A DNA stretch of 64,000 nt from contig JAGPNK010000029.1 in the NCBI GenBank assembly GCA_020746835.1, positions 62,001 to 126,000 on the forward strand, written 5' to 3'. The notes under the pieces are model-generated. The model had not been told where the DNA came from. It searched no databases and saw nothing but the letters and a program-made list of their open reading frames with translations. The DNA comes from Stachybotrys elegans. Its lineage: Eukaryota > Ascomycota > Sordariomycetes > Hypocreales > Stachybotryaceae. This document shows positions 43,809 to 55,209 of the stretch, one piece after another. How positions within the stretch are numbered: position 1 is the first letter of the stretch; the number at the start of each line of letters is the position of its first letter. Position numbers and translations under genes: made by a program.

Positions 43809-44066
43809 ATGAAGGTCGGGATGCAGCACCTCATATTCGTCCTCTGGGTGGCACTTGAGACTGTGATTACGCATGCCGCGGCCGTTCGAACCGCCAGTCG
43901 TGCCGCAAGTCAGTCATTACAAGAGCGCCAGTCTCTGTGCCCTGTGATTTGCGATAATACATGGTGTTGTCAAATCGGCCAGATCTGCCAGGAGGCCAAC
44001 GAGGGCAATACACCGTATGTACTTAGCATGAATCAAGCGATCGATGCCTTTCTCTGCTATGGCTGA
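43809..44066 (+). CDS. Small secreted Cys-containing protein candidate
   Basis: From the ATG at 43809 an 85-residue product has a signal-peptide-like start (MKVGMQHLIFVLWVALETV, cleavage near HAAA) and a short Cys cluster (LCPVICDNTWCCQIGQICQ). A GTATGT donor at 44015 with a TTAG acceptor near 44094 would give an alternative, longer C-terminus. Size and Cys content fit small secreted proteins; no known domain is recognised. Confidence 0.45.
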   Translation: MKVGMQHLIFVLWVALETVITHAAAVRTASRAASQSLQERQSLCPVICDNTWCCQIGQICQEANEGNTPYVLSMNQAIDAFLCYG

Positions 44067-44319
44067 ATCGACGGGATGCGTCATTTGCCATTAGTCCATA
44101 CATCACGATCTCGGGAGGGCCGAACAGCTGTACAATTAGATCCACTCGCTCAATGTGCGCTTTTTATCATCTTGAGATATTTACTATACACCTCACCGCC
44201 ATTAGAATAGCTAAATGATTTCGCTGTTGAAGAATCGTTCCCTTTTGCACTTAATATCGGGTCTTGGCTCGCGAATATCATCAACTGAGCTTAAAAATTC
44301 TATCAATATGCTAGATCGG

Positions 44320-45609
44320 CTAAAGGAAAACCTCATACGCCAACCAAATCACAGGGAGCCATCCTAGCACAGTTACTGTAATCCCTTTGCCGACCGTTCC
44401 ACTATCGTCCCTATCCTCTGAGCTCTCGGTCTCAACGGCAGAATCACGGCTGGTAGTGTCTTGTACCACAGCAGTTGTTACGCTTATTAGTGTAAGGGTG
44501 GAAACGATAGGGACCACCGAACCGTCTTGTGTATTCGTGCTTTCAGAATACGTGACTGTGCTGGTAGTAGTTAAAGTCGTGACTACCGGAATCCTAGCGA
44601 CAGATTCTGTTCCTTCCGTCGAACCGCCGCTGCTGGTACGCGACACAGAATCTTCAGGTATGCTATTGGGGCCTGCTCTGAGAATCAGTGTCGATTCCTC
44701 AACAAGTGATTCCGGACCTGCCGTCCTCGATGGCGTCAGTCTTGACGTTACCTCTAGCATTACTTGTCGACGTTGCTGTGACCCAGTAAGTGTCGACGAA
44801 ACCGGCAAAGTGTGGTCCTATAGGGGCACGGCAATTTGAAAAGGCATCTGCCTGGGGGAACCAGGATTGATTGGCTTCAGGGAAGAGGGTAGGGCTCTCC
44901 GTATCCACGAGCAATCCTGGAAAGTATGAGAGCCCTGTTGTGTCATTAAACGTCGAGAAATCATCCGCAAAAAGAGAGCTGTATATGGAATTTCTTTCAT
45001 TGACTGCACTCGGCTGTGGGTTCGGGAGATAAACCCGAGACATCTGGTCGTAGGAAATTGTGCGGCATTCAGGATTTCCGTAACGATCGGTGGTCTTATA
45101 TGTTCCGCTGCTGCCTATATAATCAGGCCAATCGATAAATATCTCAGGATATGTACTTCTCATCAGTTAGTTCCAACTGATCGAGGTCTGCAACGGCTTT
45201 CTTACACGACTGTAGTCAATGTTCTTTCGAAACGAATGTATTCGATCGTCCTAATCGCCGTTCCGTCGGAGTTGGTAGCCTGTGTAACAGCGGGTGGCAG
45301 CTGTGTGATGGTCTTTGTTTCGTCCGACTCGCGGTCTATACTTGTAGCCACGGTCAGGGTGGCGGTGACTGTCGGACGCACCCAACCCCAGCTTGGGTTT
45401 GGGTAGGTGGGATACCAGAGGTAAACAGATATACCTCGGCGGTCAAACGCAATAGAACAGGAGTCGAAGCATGCCTTAGTGCTTGAGCTAGATACTACGA
45501 CTTTATTAGCAGGCAGTTATCAATGCGTCCCAAGTGGCACACATTGTGACATTGTAACCCCGGCGCAAGCTAACCAGAGTATGGTTGAGATAATGTGAAG
45601 CCTGCCCAT
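44320..45609 (-). CDS. Secreted Ser/Thr-rich surface protein, likely GPI-anchored
   Basis: Four exons (45609-45543, 45500-45206, 45158-44764, 44717-44320) join in phase to 384 residues. The start is a signal peptide (MGRLHIISTILWLACAGVTM). A Cys-bearing domain with YPTYPNPSWGWVRP and Thr/Val-rich strands follows, then a segment with four Asn-x-Ser/Thr-like sites. The C-terminal third is a Ser/Thr/Val stalk (TTLTTTSTVTYSESTNT) and the end is hydrophobic (TVTVLGWLPVIWLAYEVFL), as in GPI-anchored or membrane-tethered wall proteins. The first intron (42 nt) is the least certain. No known family is recognised. Confidence 0.65.
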
Positions 45610-46159
45610 GGTCGATTGCAGATTTCGTAGAGAATAGTTTATGTTAACGAGACGCTGTAGAAACTTGGAGACAAAGAAGAGCACCGAATGCAGAAAACTT
45701 GATGGTAGGTGTATGTATTGAGGAGACACTCTGCATCTGTATATCATCTCCTTCATGAATCCATACTAACCAACCGTGCGGCTGAACACCTAGCGTGACG
45801 CGTCCCTGACAGGGTCTGGGTACAGAACCGTCACCTCATTGGTCGCCTGATATATTATTAGAAACCTCGCGGTCACATTGCATGAGCGATACTACAACCC
45901 GGACCAATCAGTCCCTTTCCATTTTCACGCATGGCGTCTGCCGGCATTTACAGTACTGGGCCATCGCTCACGTCAGCCTAGGGCCGCGTTTGGCAGGCGT
46001 CTCGGATAATCCTGGAACAAGGCAGAATTCCGGCTGCCTCGTTGCGACCTATAATCTAAGCGCCGCGCCATGTGCGTAACCTTTTTACTGGCCCCTGTTC
46101 CCGACGCACCACGGTCAATGTTCCCAGATTCCGATCACTAGCACGTCTTCAACCAGAAT
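45610..46159. promoter_or_regulatory. Shared upstream region of two divergent surface-protein genes
   Basis: The starts at 45609 (minus) and 46160 (plus) are 550 bp apart with no gene between them, so both promoters must lie here. No individual factor site is called. Confidence 0.4.
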
Positions 46160-47936
46160 ATGTCTCATCGCACGGCTGAATCTCATCCAAGACCAGGCCT
46201 AGTGTTGGAAATGTCACCCCCGCCAAACACGAGAGCCATGACAACTACGACACCATCCCTTCCATCGATGGACAGCGCTCCTACAAGTAATATGTCGCGA
46301 ATCTCCCCCAAGCCACCCAGGCTTGCGAATAAGCTTTCAAGATGTATCATGGACTTTGTGGAGCTGTTATGCATATTGCTACTTTTTGCCCTTGTAATTT
46401 TATTCGTTGAAACTACAAGAGCGGCAGAGCGGCGCTCAGATGAGGGCCTACCACTCTCGCCATTGCTAAGAATCAATGGCAGCACAACCATTGCGATAGT
46501 TCAAGCCTGTCAGGTGCTACTGCTTGCGTTGACAGGGCTTAGCCTCGACGCGACATTCGAGAGAGTGCAGTATTCGATCATGCAATCGCCAAGGGGACTT
46601 AACTACATTTGCTACCTTGCTCTGTCACCCGCCACGGGTTACTTGGGAACTCTAAGGTTTGTTTTTGCTCGACCACTGGCCAGTGTGCCTCTCTCGGCAA
46701 GGCTTTGGGGCTTTTTTAAGTGAGTGCACCTCAACCACTTGTCAAAGTTGATTCTAAACTGTGCGAGGATTTGCCTCAAAGGCGGAATATGGCTGTCTGG
46801 CATTGTCTTGTTCAGTAAGTGAATCGCCTAGAAGCATTGACTCTGCTGATCCAAGACAGTCAACACCTCCACTCCAGTTGTACTTGACACGGGAAACACG
46901 TACAATGTGACGGCCGGGATCGGGCCCTTCAACGCCTCTCTTGTACAACCCTTCATCGATTTTTTGCAGACGTTGGCGCCTCCAGGTCAGAACCAAACGA
47001 TCGTTCCGTATACATATACCTCTATCGTTAATATAGGCGTTATGAGTCCTGTAATTACAACACGTTCGGACCCAGCAGGCTGCCAAGGAGATGATTGCAC
47101 GTCATACCTTGTTACAGGAGGGCTAGAGTCGCTCACGCCGTGGCTACCAGAGACTCATAGCACTTATAGTCAAGTGAGGGTAAACGATATGCCCTCGGTT
47201 CAAATGGACGTCGAAATATCCCGAAATGATACATTTCTTCAAGACGAATGCGATGTATTTGGTGCTGAAAACCTTACCATTGGGATGAAACTATGCATAG
47301 CCATGGCACCGGGATCGAGCGGCTCATTACGAGTAGGTCGGTACCACAACATTCGCATTCCTAGCACCGCGGCTAAAGTTGCCAGGTCTGTTCATATGCT
47401 CTGTGGGAATCGGGGAACATGATTGTCTCCCAGTTGATCCGTTTTTTCCCAACATGACGGTTCATTCGTCATTCTTCACCCGCCAAGTAACTATAGTAGC
47501 ATCAAGATCCAACTATAGCATCGTGAGCGTTGGCGACAAGACCGACCCAGCGCCCTACAACTGGGAAGCCCGAGATATCGATGCATATCGAACCGCATTC
47601 CGATGGCTTCTCAACTACACTGCGGCTGGTATACCAGCGCCTTCCTCAACAATAGAGATTTTTTATACGGCTAGAAACCAGCTATCAAGTCGATCCACTT
47701 CTGGCATCCTTACACAGAACGTTCATGGGCTTCTGGTGTTTCCCTTCTGGCTGTTCAACGTGAACAATTGGGGTAATACCGAGGCATATAATTTACGGAT
47801 GCAAGCCAGTCCAAGGTTTGGTTTCGGAGGAGCCAGTCTAATTGGGTTGTCTTGGGTTGTCCTGAGCGTGGGAATCGACTTTTTGTGCATAGGGTTGGGG
47901 AAGGGGGAGACGTGGAGTGTTGAAAGGCCGGAATAG
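46160..47936 (+). CDS. Membrane-anchored glycoprotein of unknown function
   Basis: Four exons (46160-46719, 46768-46814, 46860-47332, 47379-47936) join in phase to 545 residues. A Ser/Pro-rich cytoplasmic leader precedes two or three TM segments (ELLCILLLFALVILFV, AIVQACQVLLLALTGLSL, GGIWLSGIVLF). A large presumably extracellular domain follows, with many N-glycosylation sequons (NTS, NVT, NAS, NQT, NDT, NLT, NMT, NYS, NYT) and a few Cys. It ends with another TM (IGLSWVVLSVGIDFLCIGL) and a short tail. This topology is common among lineage-specific fungal proteins; its role is unknown. The last intron uses an AAAG acceptor and is the least certain. Confidence 0.65.
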
Positions 47937-48024
47937 AGAGTCGAGATGAAGGAGCCACAAGGTCTTTAAAGGGGAAATATGGATTAACAATCTGAGTTGG
48001 GCTTATGTGGCCACTCCTCTGATA

Positions 48025-48114
48025 CAGTAGGGTTAAAGTTTAGCGTCCGCCGATCCAAACTTTGACTCTTTCAAAAAGGGTCCATTTTTGGCCCCGCGTG
48101 GCGCAGGCACAGTG
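48025..48114 (+). repeat. Left terminal inverted repeat (90 bp)
   Basis: Matches the reverse complement of 63182-63271 at 83 of 90 positions without gaps. Similarity ends abruptly at 48114, and TA precedes the first base. Confidence 0.92.
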
Positions 48115-48365
48115 TGTGGCTTGCTTCCAGAAGTCCCAGAAGTCTCTTACCTCTAACAGGAGACCGGCCCGTAGGGCCGCCATCAGACCTTTCGGAACGA
48201 GACTTGCTGGCAGCGTATGGGAGAAGGGGAGTGTTTAGTTCTGGGAAAACCCTTTCTATTGTTTTTTTAAGGATATTTTTTAATGAAAAGAAAAGCCCTA
48301 TAGTACTTGGCATGAAATATTGGAAATGATACCGCTACGTTTCATGGACTGCCGGGGGGATAACG
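48115..48365 (-). other. Possible Helitron 3' end region
   Basis: Read on the minus strand, downstream of the Rep-helicase gene, a perfect hairpin (GGCCC TAC GGGCC, 48178-48166) is followed eight bases later by CTCCTGTTAG ending at 48153. A short hairpin close to the 3' terminus is a Helitron hallmark. The expected CTRR end is not exact, so the position is tentative. If correct, the Helitron ends only about 40 bp inside the left terminal inverted repeat. Confidence 0.35.
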
Positions 48366-51300
48366 CTATTCGGTACCCTGACCCTCATAAGCATGTCTTG
48401 TTTCTTCTGCAAGATTTGAGAGTCTTCGCATGGCTTCGACAATGAAATAATCCATCTTGTTGCCGATAAAATCCTGTTGACGTATAGGGCTGAGGAGCTT
48501 GATGCCCTTCAGCGATGTACACCTAGACAGCTGCACATAGAGGCTGGTGAAGTCGCACTTGGTTGGTTCGCCATTGATGACACGATTTCCTCGAAGCTCG
48601 AGAAGAACTTCTGGAAAGGTCTTGCCCTGGGCTTTGTAGTCCGTAAGCGCGAAGGCAGGTACCACGGGCAAACCGCGGCGGGTGCATTTTCCGGGCAAAA
48701 ACCTGGAATTGCGGTTCGATGGATCAAGGGTCTGCGATAATGGGCGGATGAGCACCGTGCCAGGCGGCAGGGTAGGGAGGCCCCTGGTGTCCTTGGATTG
48801 CAAAAGCATGCCGAGGGGTGGCCCGAAATGGATGGTCACATCATCGGCGAGGTGGAACCCGGGGTAATTTGGATCCAATATGAAATCGTAAGTGATAAAT
48901 TCGGCACCATTGACAACCTTTAATCCTGTGTATATGTTTTGGTTGACAACCACCGGCATGCCTTGGGCGTAGAAGAAAATGCCGGGAATTTTGCAGGACG
49001 AGTCATCACCAAGTTCGATAGTCTTTGCGATCAGATCTTCCGACACAGCACCGCTTCGCCAGGTGTGCACAGAGACGAAGATGGAAATGTGTTTCTTGTG
49101 ACAACGAGCCCATTCGACGACGGCCTCCATGTTGAGGGCCCAGCGGTTCCGGTTTAGTGGTGTTATGGCACGCAGGCCCGCGCTGAACGTAATCTGATCA
49201 CGAGCGACGAGCTTGGTGTTGAGCATGAGAAGATCTTGATGTGTCTGAGTCCCAGCCCGCACCCTGTCAAGCAATGTACCTAAGTGAGGATCCTCTCGCG
49301 CACGAACCTGCTCCTCGAGAAGGACGACGTTCTTAAACATCTGCCACAGATTGTAGCCGCGATAGTGGGAAATGGCTGCTTGTCCCAATGAGGTCGTGGA
49401 CGGATCCAGCATCCTGTTGATCAAGAGACTCGTTTCTCTGACGGGAGCGAATTGGTAAAAATCACCCATTAATAGCACCACCGGAATCCCTCCAAACGGT
49501 TTATCGACACAGTCTCGAAGTGACTGAAGGTTACGGCTGACCTCGTACAACGTAGCTCCTCCAAGCATACTAACTTCATCGGTCACAAGAACCAATTTCT
49601 GCTTCCATGTCGACTTCTTAGCCTCGGAGAAAACAGGAAGTTTCGTCTGAGTGGAACGGTGGGTGTCTAACCCACAAGCAGAGTGTAGGGTCGTGCCGCC
49701 GATCTGGGCGGCCGCGCTCCCCGACGTACCGGTGATCTGGAGAAGATGTGGTTGACCTCTTGTCGAGAACACCCATTTCAAAGCATCAACGACTCGAGAT
49801 TTGCCTGTTCCTCCGGGTCCGCCGGTGTACTGAAAGTGTTGACCGGCAGAGTCAGGATCGGCGGCGTGGCGATCCAAGAATTTGCATACAAGTTGGAGAG
49901 CCATCACCTGGAGGTGATTGAGGGTGAAGTTTAGTGCGGCAGCATGCCCTAATTCTACAAAACTCATTGCATGATTCGAGTCCACCACTATGCGGCCCGC
50001 TTGGCTAATTGATTCTAGAGGCCGGCGCTGGACAGGATAATCTGTGTCACACTGGCCGACAAGGACATCATCCAATACCTGGTCAGCCACAGTGCTTGCC
50101 TGCGCTTGAAAGCCACCCTCCATCTCGTCCAGCATTTGGAGATGCAGCATGCCTTGGGCCTTTGCGGCAGCTTGAACATCCTGATGAGAGAGGGTCGGAC
50201 ATCGGTAGAAGTTTTGGGGACGCTGGACGAGAGAATGTCGTTCTTCTATTGGATTCTCGTGAAAAAGGTCCTGGAGCAGGCTTTGCAGCACTCGAGAGTC
50301 TCCTGTTAGACCGGTGCTCCGTACGGCGCTCTGCAGGATCTGAATTAGGGCCCCATAGGTTTGGTGGTTTCCGGCCGTCATTGCGGGCTCGTCGCGGTAA
50401 TCACCCTCATCAAGTGGAAACTCAACGTCGACGGTATCATCGCCTTCCGATCGGCTGGCCCAGAGCTTTGCGTCCTTTCGCGCATCATCCGCCGACCTTC
50501 TGAGCAGGGAGATGTTGGAAACGTGGGATCGCAGACGCGGTTGAAGCGAGGCGGCTTGATTCAACCAGATATTGGTAATATCACCGTCCGTCTCGTCGAG
50601 AAAGTCCTTCCAGGGCACAAATAAGGCCAGGTGCAGGACGGAGTTGCTAAATAGATCAGTCGTAGCTCTGAGAGCGTGTATGGTGGGCTTGTAGAGGCTA
50701 CCGCTTGACATAGACCGGGTGCTCATCATTGTGATCATCGCTGATGTATCGCTGGAAGATGGGCACCGCATAATCGGGCGGGCTTCGAAGTTTCTGCAGC
50801 CAACCATTGGTTTCCGGGGCAGTTTCGTCCAGTGAGATGTGGGTTTCATCGTCCTCCCGGCCATGGCGACGCTCCAGGCTTACCATTGACATGTAGTCAT
50901 ACAGGCACAGGGCCCTCAGAATTGGTCCGCGGCAACTGTAGGCGTCCAAGTACAGCAAGGTTCGGCCATTTTCTCTGAAGCCGACGGTCTCAGGAGGGTC
51001 GCTCGCATCGGCATGTTCTCCACATCGTCGACGCAGGTGTGGCCACCTTCGAAAAATGGACCAGTAAAGCGCAGTTAGGTTAATGAAGGACCATCGGGGG
51101 ACGTTGGTGAAATCCGTGTGGTAGCCGAGAAGGTGGTAACAGACCTCCACGGCCGAGAGCTGCCTCTCCGAAAATATCCTATTTGCCGTCCTCATCAAGA
51201 ATTGCCGTGTCTGGTTGACAAGGGCCGGGCGCAGGGTGGCGAGGTCAGTATCAGCCGTTAGGTTTGACGTCGGCTGTGATCCATCAGATGATTGGCGAAG

Positions 51301-54300
51301 CTGTTCAAGGATCTCGCGTGCAATGACTATACGTTTCCACATCGGCGTGTCCAGCTTCGTAGCGTAGTTTGTGATGTAAAAGACCATGGAAAGCCCCTTT
51401 GCCTTGGTCAAGATCATGGAGACATCGTGGTTGTGGCGAAGCCCGACTGCCATCGCCTTGTTGTATCGATTGACCATGGCGTGGTTGCGCCGAATCATAA
51501 GCAACCCGTCCTCTGAGAAACCTGTTTCTTCGACCCTCTTCCAGGGCGCTTTGAAGCGGCAAGCCGTTCGCCTGTGTGCCTCTGCGTCCCGGCTCGACAA
51601 TCCGAGGGAATACTTGATGCAGGTAAACGTGTGGGAATGGATCTGGCTGCAGTATGCAATGTAATTGGCCTCGTCCTCGAACGAGGCCGTCAGCGTTTCG
51701 CTGTTCCTCATCATACTCTCGACGGGCTCAATTGGTTTTCTCCTCGCACGCACGGTCTTGCCGGCCGTCTCATCTAGGCATTCATGGAAAACCGAATCAA
51801 CGAAACGAACCACTTGGGCTCGGTAGCTCTGTTCCTGGGGATTGGCCATGCTATCGCAAAGCGTCGGGAGCTGCAGGTTCCCATGGAGCCATAGCAGCCC
51901 GTGCAGATGGAGGCTGCCACGGTCGTTCGTTTCGACGGTCGCGTAATAATGGCTAGTCCTCCCGAAGACCGCTTCCTCCCCAACCTTGACGTAGTGTTCA
52001 AAGAAGAGGGAGATCTCGCGGTGAAAGAAGAGGGCAGAGCTGACAGGGTCTAGAGTGCTGAGAGCGATCTTATCATACCGTCCCTGAATGTCTGACAATA
52101 ATTCTTTGGCTGTATCGTAGTCGTGCAGCCTATGAATCGAAAGCCTCATCTTGATTGGATTATTGATGTCGTTGGGGTTGATGGTGAACCAAATCACTGG
52201 CGTGCCCGTCCAGACTATGAGAGATTGTATCTTCCTCCTCATCAACAATCGAGTCTCGTTCGATAGAGGCTGTGCGTGTCCGAAGATGGATAATTCGCGA
52301 AGCAAGAATGCTACGCCATCGTCCGTCGTCCTCTTGTTCTGACGCATCTCATCCTCGGCCAATTTTAATCGCGCCGCAGTCAAGCTTTCACAGACCCGCT
52401 CAACTCGGTCGAACGAGCCCCGTGCCATGCGGACCATGCTGATGCGGCGGTTGGATGATCGGAGAAGGATGTTGAAGACAAGAAAACAGAATACAGGATG
52501 TGTGGCGAATCGGCCACCATGGCGCTCGAGCACGTACTTGGCCCAGTAGACGAGCGAGTGGTTTTGAGTGGGATTCTGTGGAGGTTCCGGGATACCACCC
52601 TGAGACGGTTCCGTGCTCGGAATTACCTTTGGGCCTCCCCTACCCCACGGGAATAGCGCAGGGAAGGTCCGGGGGAAGAAGTCTTCGTGTAGGCTGTCAG
52701 CGAAATCGGAGCCGTGCTCTACCCGAATGAAGGGTTGTTCTCCTGCAGTGCCTAGGCCCATCCCACAAGCCTGGCCATTCTTGCCATGCCGATGAATGTC
52801 TGTCTGCATAGCGTTTGCCAGGAAAGACAACTTTTCTGATTCAGAGAAGGTGGCAGCCTCATCGAGTGGAAACATGCCGGAGGCAGATGTCTCGTATACG
52901 ACGTCGCGGAATCGATCGGATTGTTCCACCACGGGTTCCTCGGGCGACATCTCCTCGTTGGAGTGTAGTCGCGCGGAGTCGAGGAGTTCCTCAATGGTCG
53001 CGGGCTGTCTGTCCGGTAGTCCCCGGTCAGTGTTTGGAACGATCTGATCTGTCTGTACTCTCTCTGCCACTGATGGTTCTTCGCGTCGCATCAGTCCAAA
53101 GATAGCAGTTGGGACGGTCGAGCCAGCCTCATAATGCCAATTGTCCATCTCGCCATGGTCGATGCCAATATGCTCATAGAGTGGATTGTTCCTCTGAAGC
53201 CATATCAGTGCATTTCTCACGACCGACTTGCGGACCCGAAGAAGGTGCCCGACGTCTGTAGGGTCAGGTTTGCTCGAGCCGCTCCAGGAGACGTGAATGT
53301 TCTCGACCACCTTGAGTAGCGGATGCGGTAGCACAGTTGCTACCAGGTCATCGACTTTATTCGGAAACACGACAATATGCCCCTTCACATGCTTCCTGTA
53401 TTTCAGGCCGGACGGAATCTTGTTGTTGACGGTGAATTTCGTGATGTAGCCGAAAGGAGCCTGGAGGGCGATGAGTCTTTCCTCGACGGGAGAGAGATCA
53501 TCGAGCTCCTTCGGGTATCGATGCTCGCACCCTATGTGCATGTTATTAACCGAGCAAGACTTGGGCAGTCTTCCGTTCTGTAATCCGTTGTGACAGTCAC
53601 GGCACACGTCCACGTCACGACCGCCGTGTCGTGGTAGACACTGCTCGCAAAGCTGAAGAGCACTTGTCGCCTGCACCAGAGACGGCGCCAGCAGATCTTG
53701 CCAACGACATTTTGTAAGCGCGGCGGGTGGCTGCTTCTTGTAGCAGAAGATGCAATGGGAAACCGGCAAGGAGTTTTCGTCAGTGAAGGCTTGGTAAAAC
53801 GTTCTGGCTGCTTCTGCTTGGATATCGAGCGTGACTTCCTTACACCATGATCTCGACGTGGAGGCCCTCTGCTTCTCCAGGAAGTCAGAACTGTAGGATC
53901 GTAACACGAAGGCGACCGAGTCACGTTGCCTCTCCCTGGAGACCATCCCACGTGGTCTTTTAGTGTCTCGGCCCGGACGCGAGGATGGCGGTGTCAGAAG
54001 GCCATCTTCCTCTCTTGGCCGCTTCGAGGAGCGGGCCGCAACAGGACGTCGCATCCGATGCGGGCTTGTCGTTTGTGGGCCTGTCGCATTTCTCGTTAGC
54101 CTCTGGTGAGCTTGCTCTTCGTCTCGTCGGCGCGGCCCCATCTCACTCGGGCTAAGACGGACTTGGCTCGAGGGGACCGCCGATGCCGAGACGTTTTCGA
54201 CACGATCTATGGCAAGCTGCCGCTGCCGAGCTCGGTCCTCGGCACGCTTTCGCGTCATCTCTGCCAACGTTCGACGAATCTCCGCAATTGGAACTCTGAT

Positions 54301-54447
54301 GATGTCTTGCGCCCCAGGCCGCGCAGCGGCTGACTGGGATGGCTCTTGTTCTGACCGACTCCGTCTACCTGTCCGTCGACTGCCCATGCTGTCGAGGACA
54401 CGCCGAATCTCTTCATACGGCACTCTGATAGGAGATTCATCAGGCAT
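48366..54447 (-). CDS. Helitron Rep-helicase (RepHel) transposase
   Basis: RepHel proteins move Helitrons by rolling-circle replication. Two large frames overlap at 50698-50864; a 55-nt intron (50701-50647, GTAGCC donor, CTGAT branch, TTTAG acceptor) joins them in phase into one 2008-residue protein. Residues about 200-330 hold the Cys-rich N-terminal region (HCIFCYKK, LCEQCL, CRDCHNGL) and the SVNNMHIG...LSPVEERLIAL block. The Rep domain has the HUH motif HLHGLLW (about H847 and H849) and the two-tyrosine segment FYITNYATK (about 1024-1028). The C-terminal Pif1-like SF1 helicase has Walker A GGPGGTGKS (about 1525), Walker B LVTDEVSMLG, LLMGDFYQFAPV, TDYKAQGKTF and SLYVQLSRC. All catalytic motifs are intact, so it may be active. 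Confidence 0.93.
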
Positions 54448-55209
54448 AGCGACTTGTCCACACCTAGGAGGATTTCATGGGGAAACCGAAGGAAAATGCC
54501 CGCAAGCGCGGTTGTCCGAGGAAACCATGGCCCAGGATAGCGCATGAGGCAGGAAATAATGTCCCCTTAGCGACTAAATCTCAGGCAGCAACCATATCAT
54601 CAACCAAAGCAAGCCCTTTTCTTTTTCTTTCTTTTTCTTCCTCCTCTTTTCTCGTTTTTTTTTTTTCTTTTTTTCTTTTTTTCTTTTTTTTGTTTTTTTT
54701 TTTGTAAGCCATCTGCTCGGGATGCAGCAACTCCGGTCGGATCACCAGACGCATTGCGCCTGGAGATAGTGCCGCGCGTGGGTGAAGTGAGGCATTCAAG
54801 AGCCGCGTGCCCCTGTACTGATGCAGACGATCATGCTGGCGTGTCGGAGAGCATGAGAATCTGTTTCATCGGGTGGGATTGCAAGGATTGTGTCTGTCGC
54901 ACCTCGTTACGCAAGTCTCCGATCGTACGAATTGTAACATAATGGCTGGAAGAAAGGCTTAGACGCCGTATGGGAAAAGGATAAATTTCTCGATCCGAGT
55001 CCACGATCTTTCTCTCAGAACCCTATTCTTCTCTCTTCTCTCTTCTCCTTTCTAGTCTTCCACTAGGGGAGATGTAATCGTGGGTTCGTTCATTCTCCTT
55101 GTTTCTTGTCACCGCAAAGCGAGCAGGAAAATCGACAACCCGTCAACCCCCACTTGTTCTGTTTCGTTCCGGAATACCGTATCAAACAACCATCCCTGGC
55201 GCCTCCACT
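54448..55209. promoter_or_regulatory. Divergent upstream region of RepHel and its companion gene, with a long pyrimidine tract
   Basis: The region separates the start of RepHel (54447, minus) from the companion gene (55210, plus). A tract at 54617-54706 is almost pure T with some C on the plus strand. A second CT-rich stretch at 55010-55060 precedes the companion gene and looks like its leader. Confidence 0.5.

Noticed and set aside
50698..50864. Two separate overlapping Rep and helicase genes
   Set aside because: A phase-compatible 55-nt intron with donor, branch site and acceptor joins them into one RepHel, as in known Helitrons.
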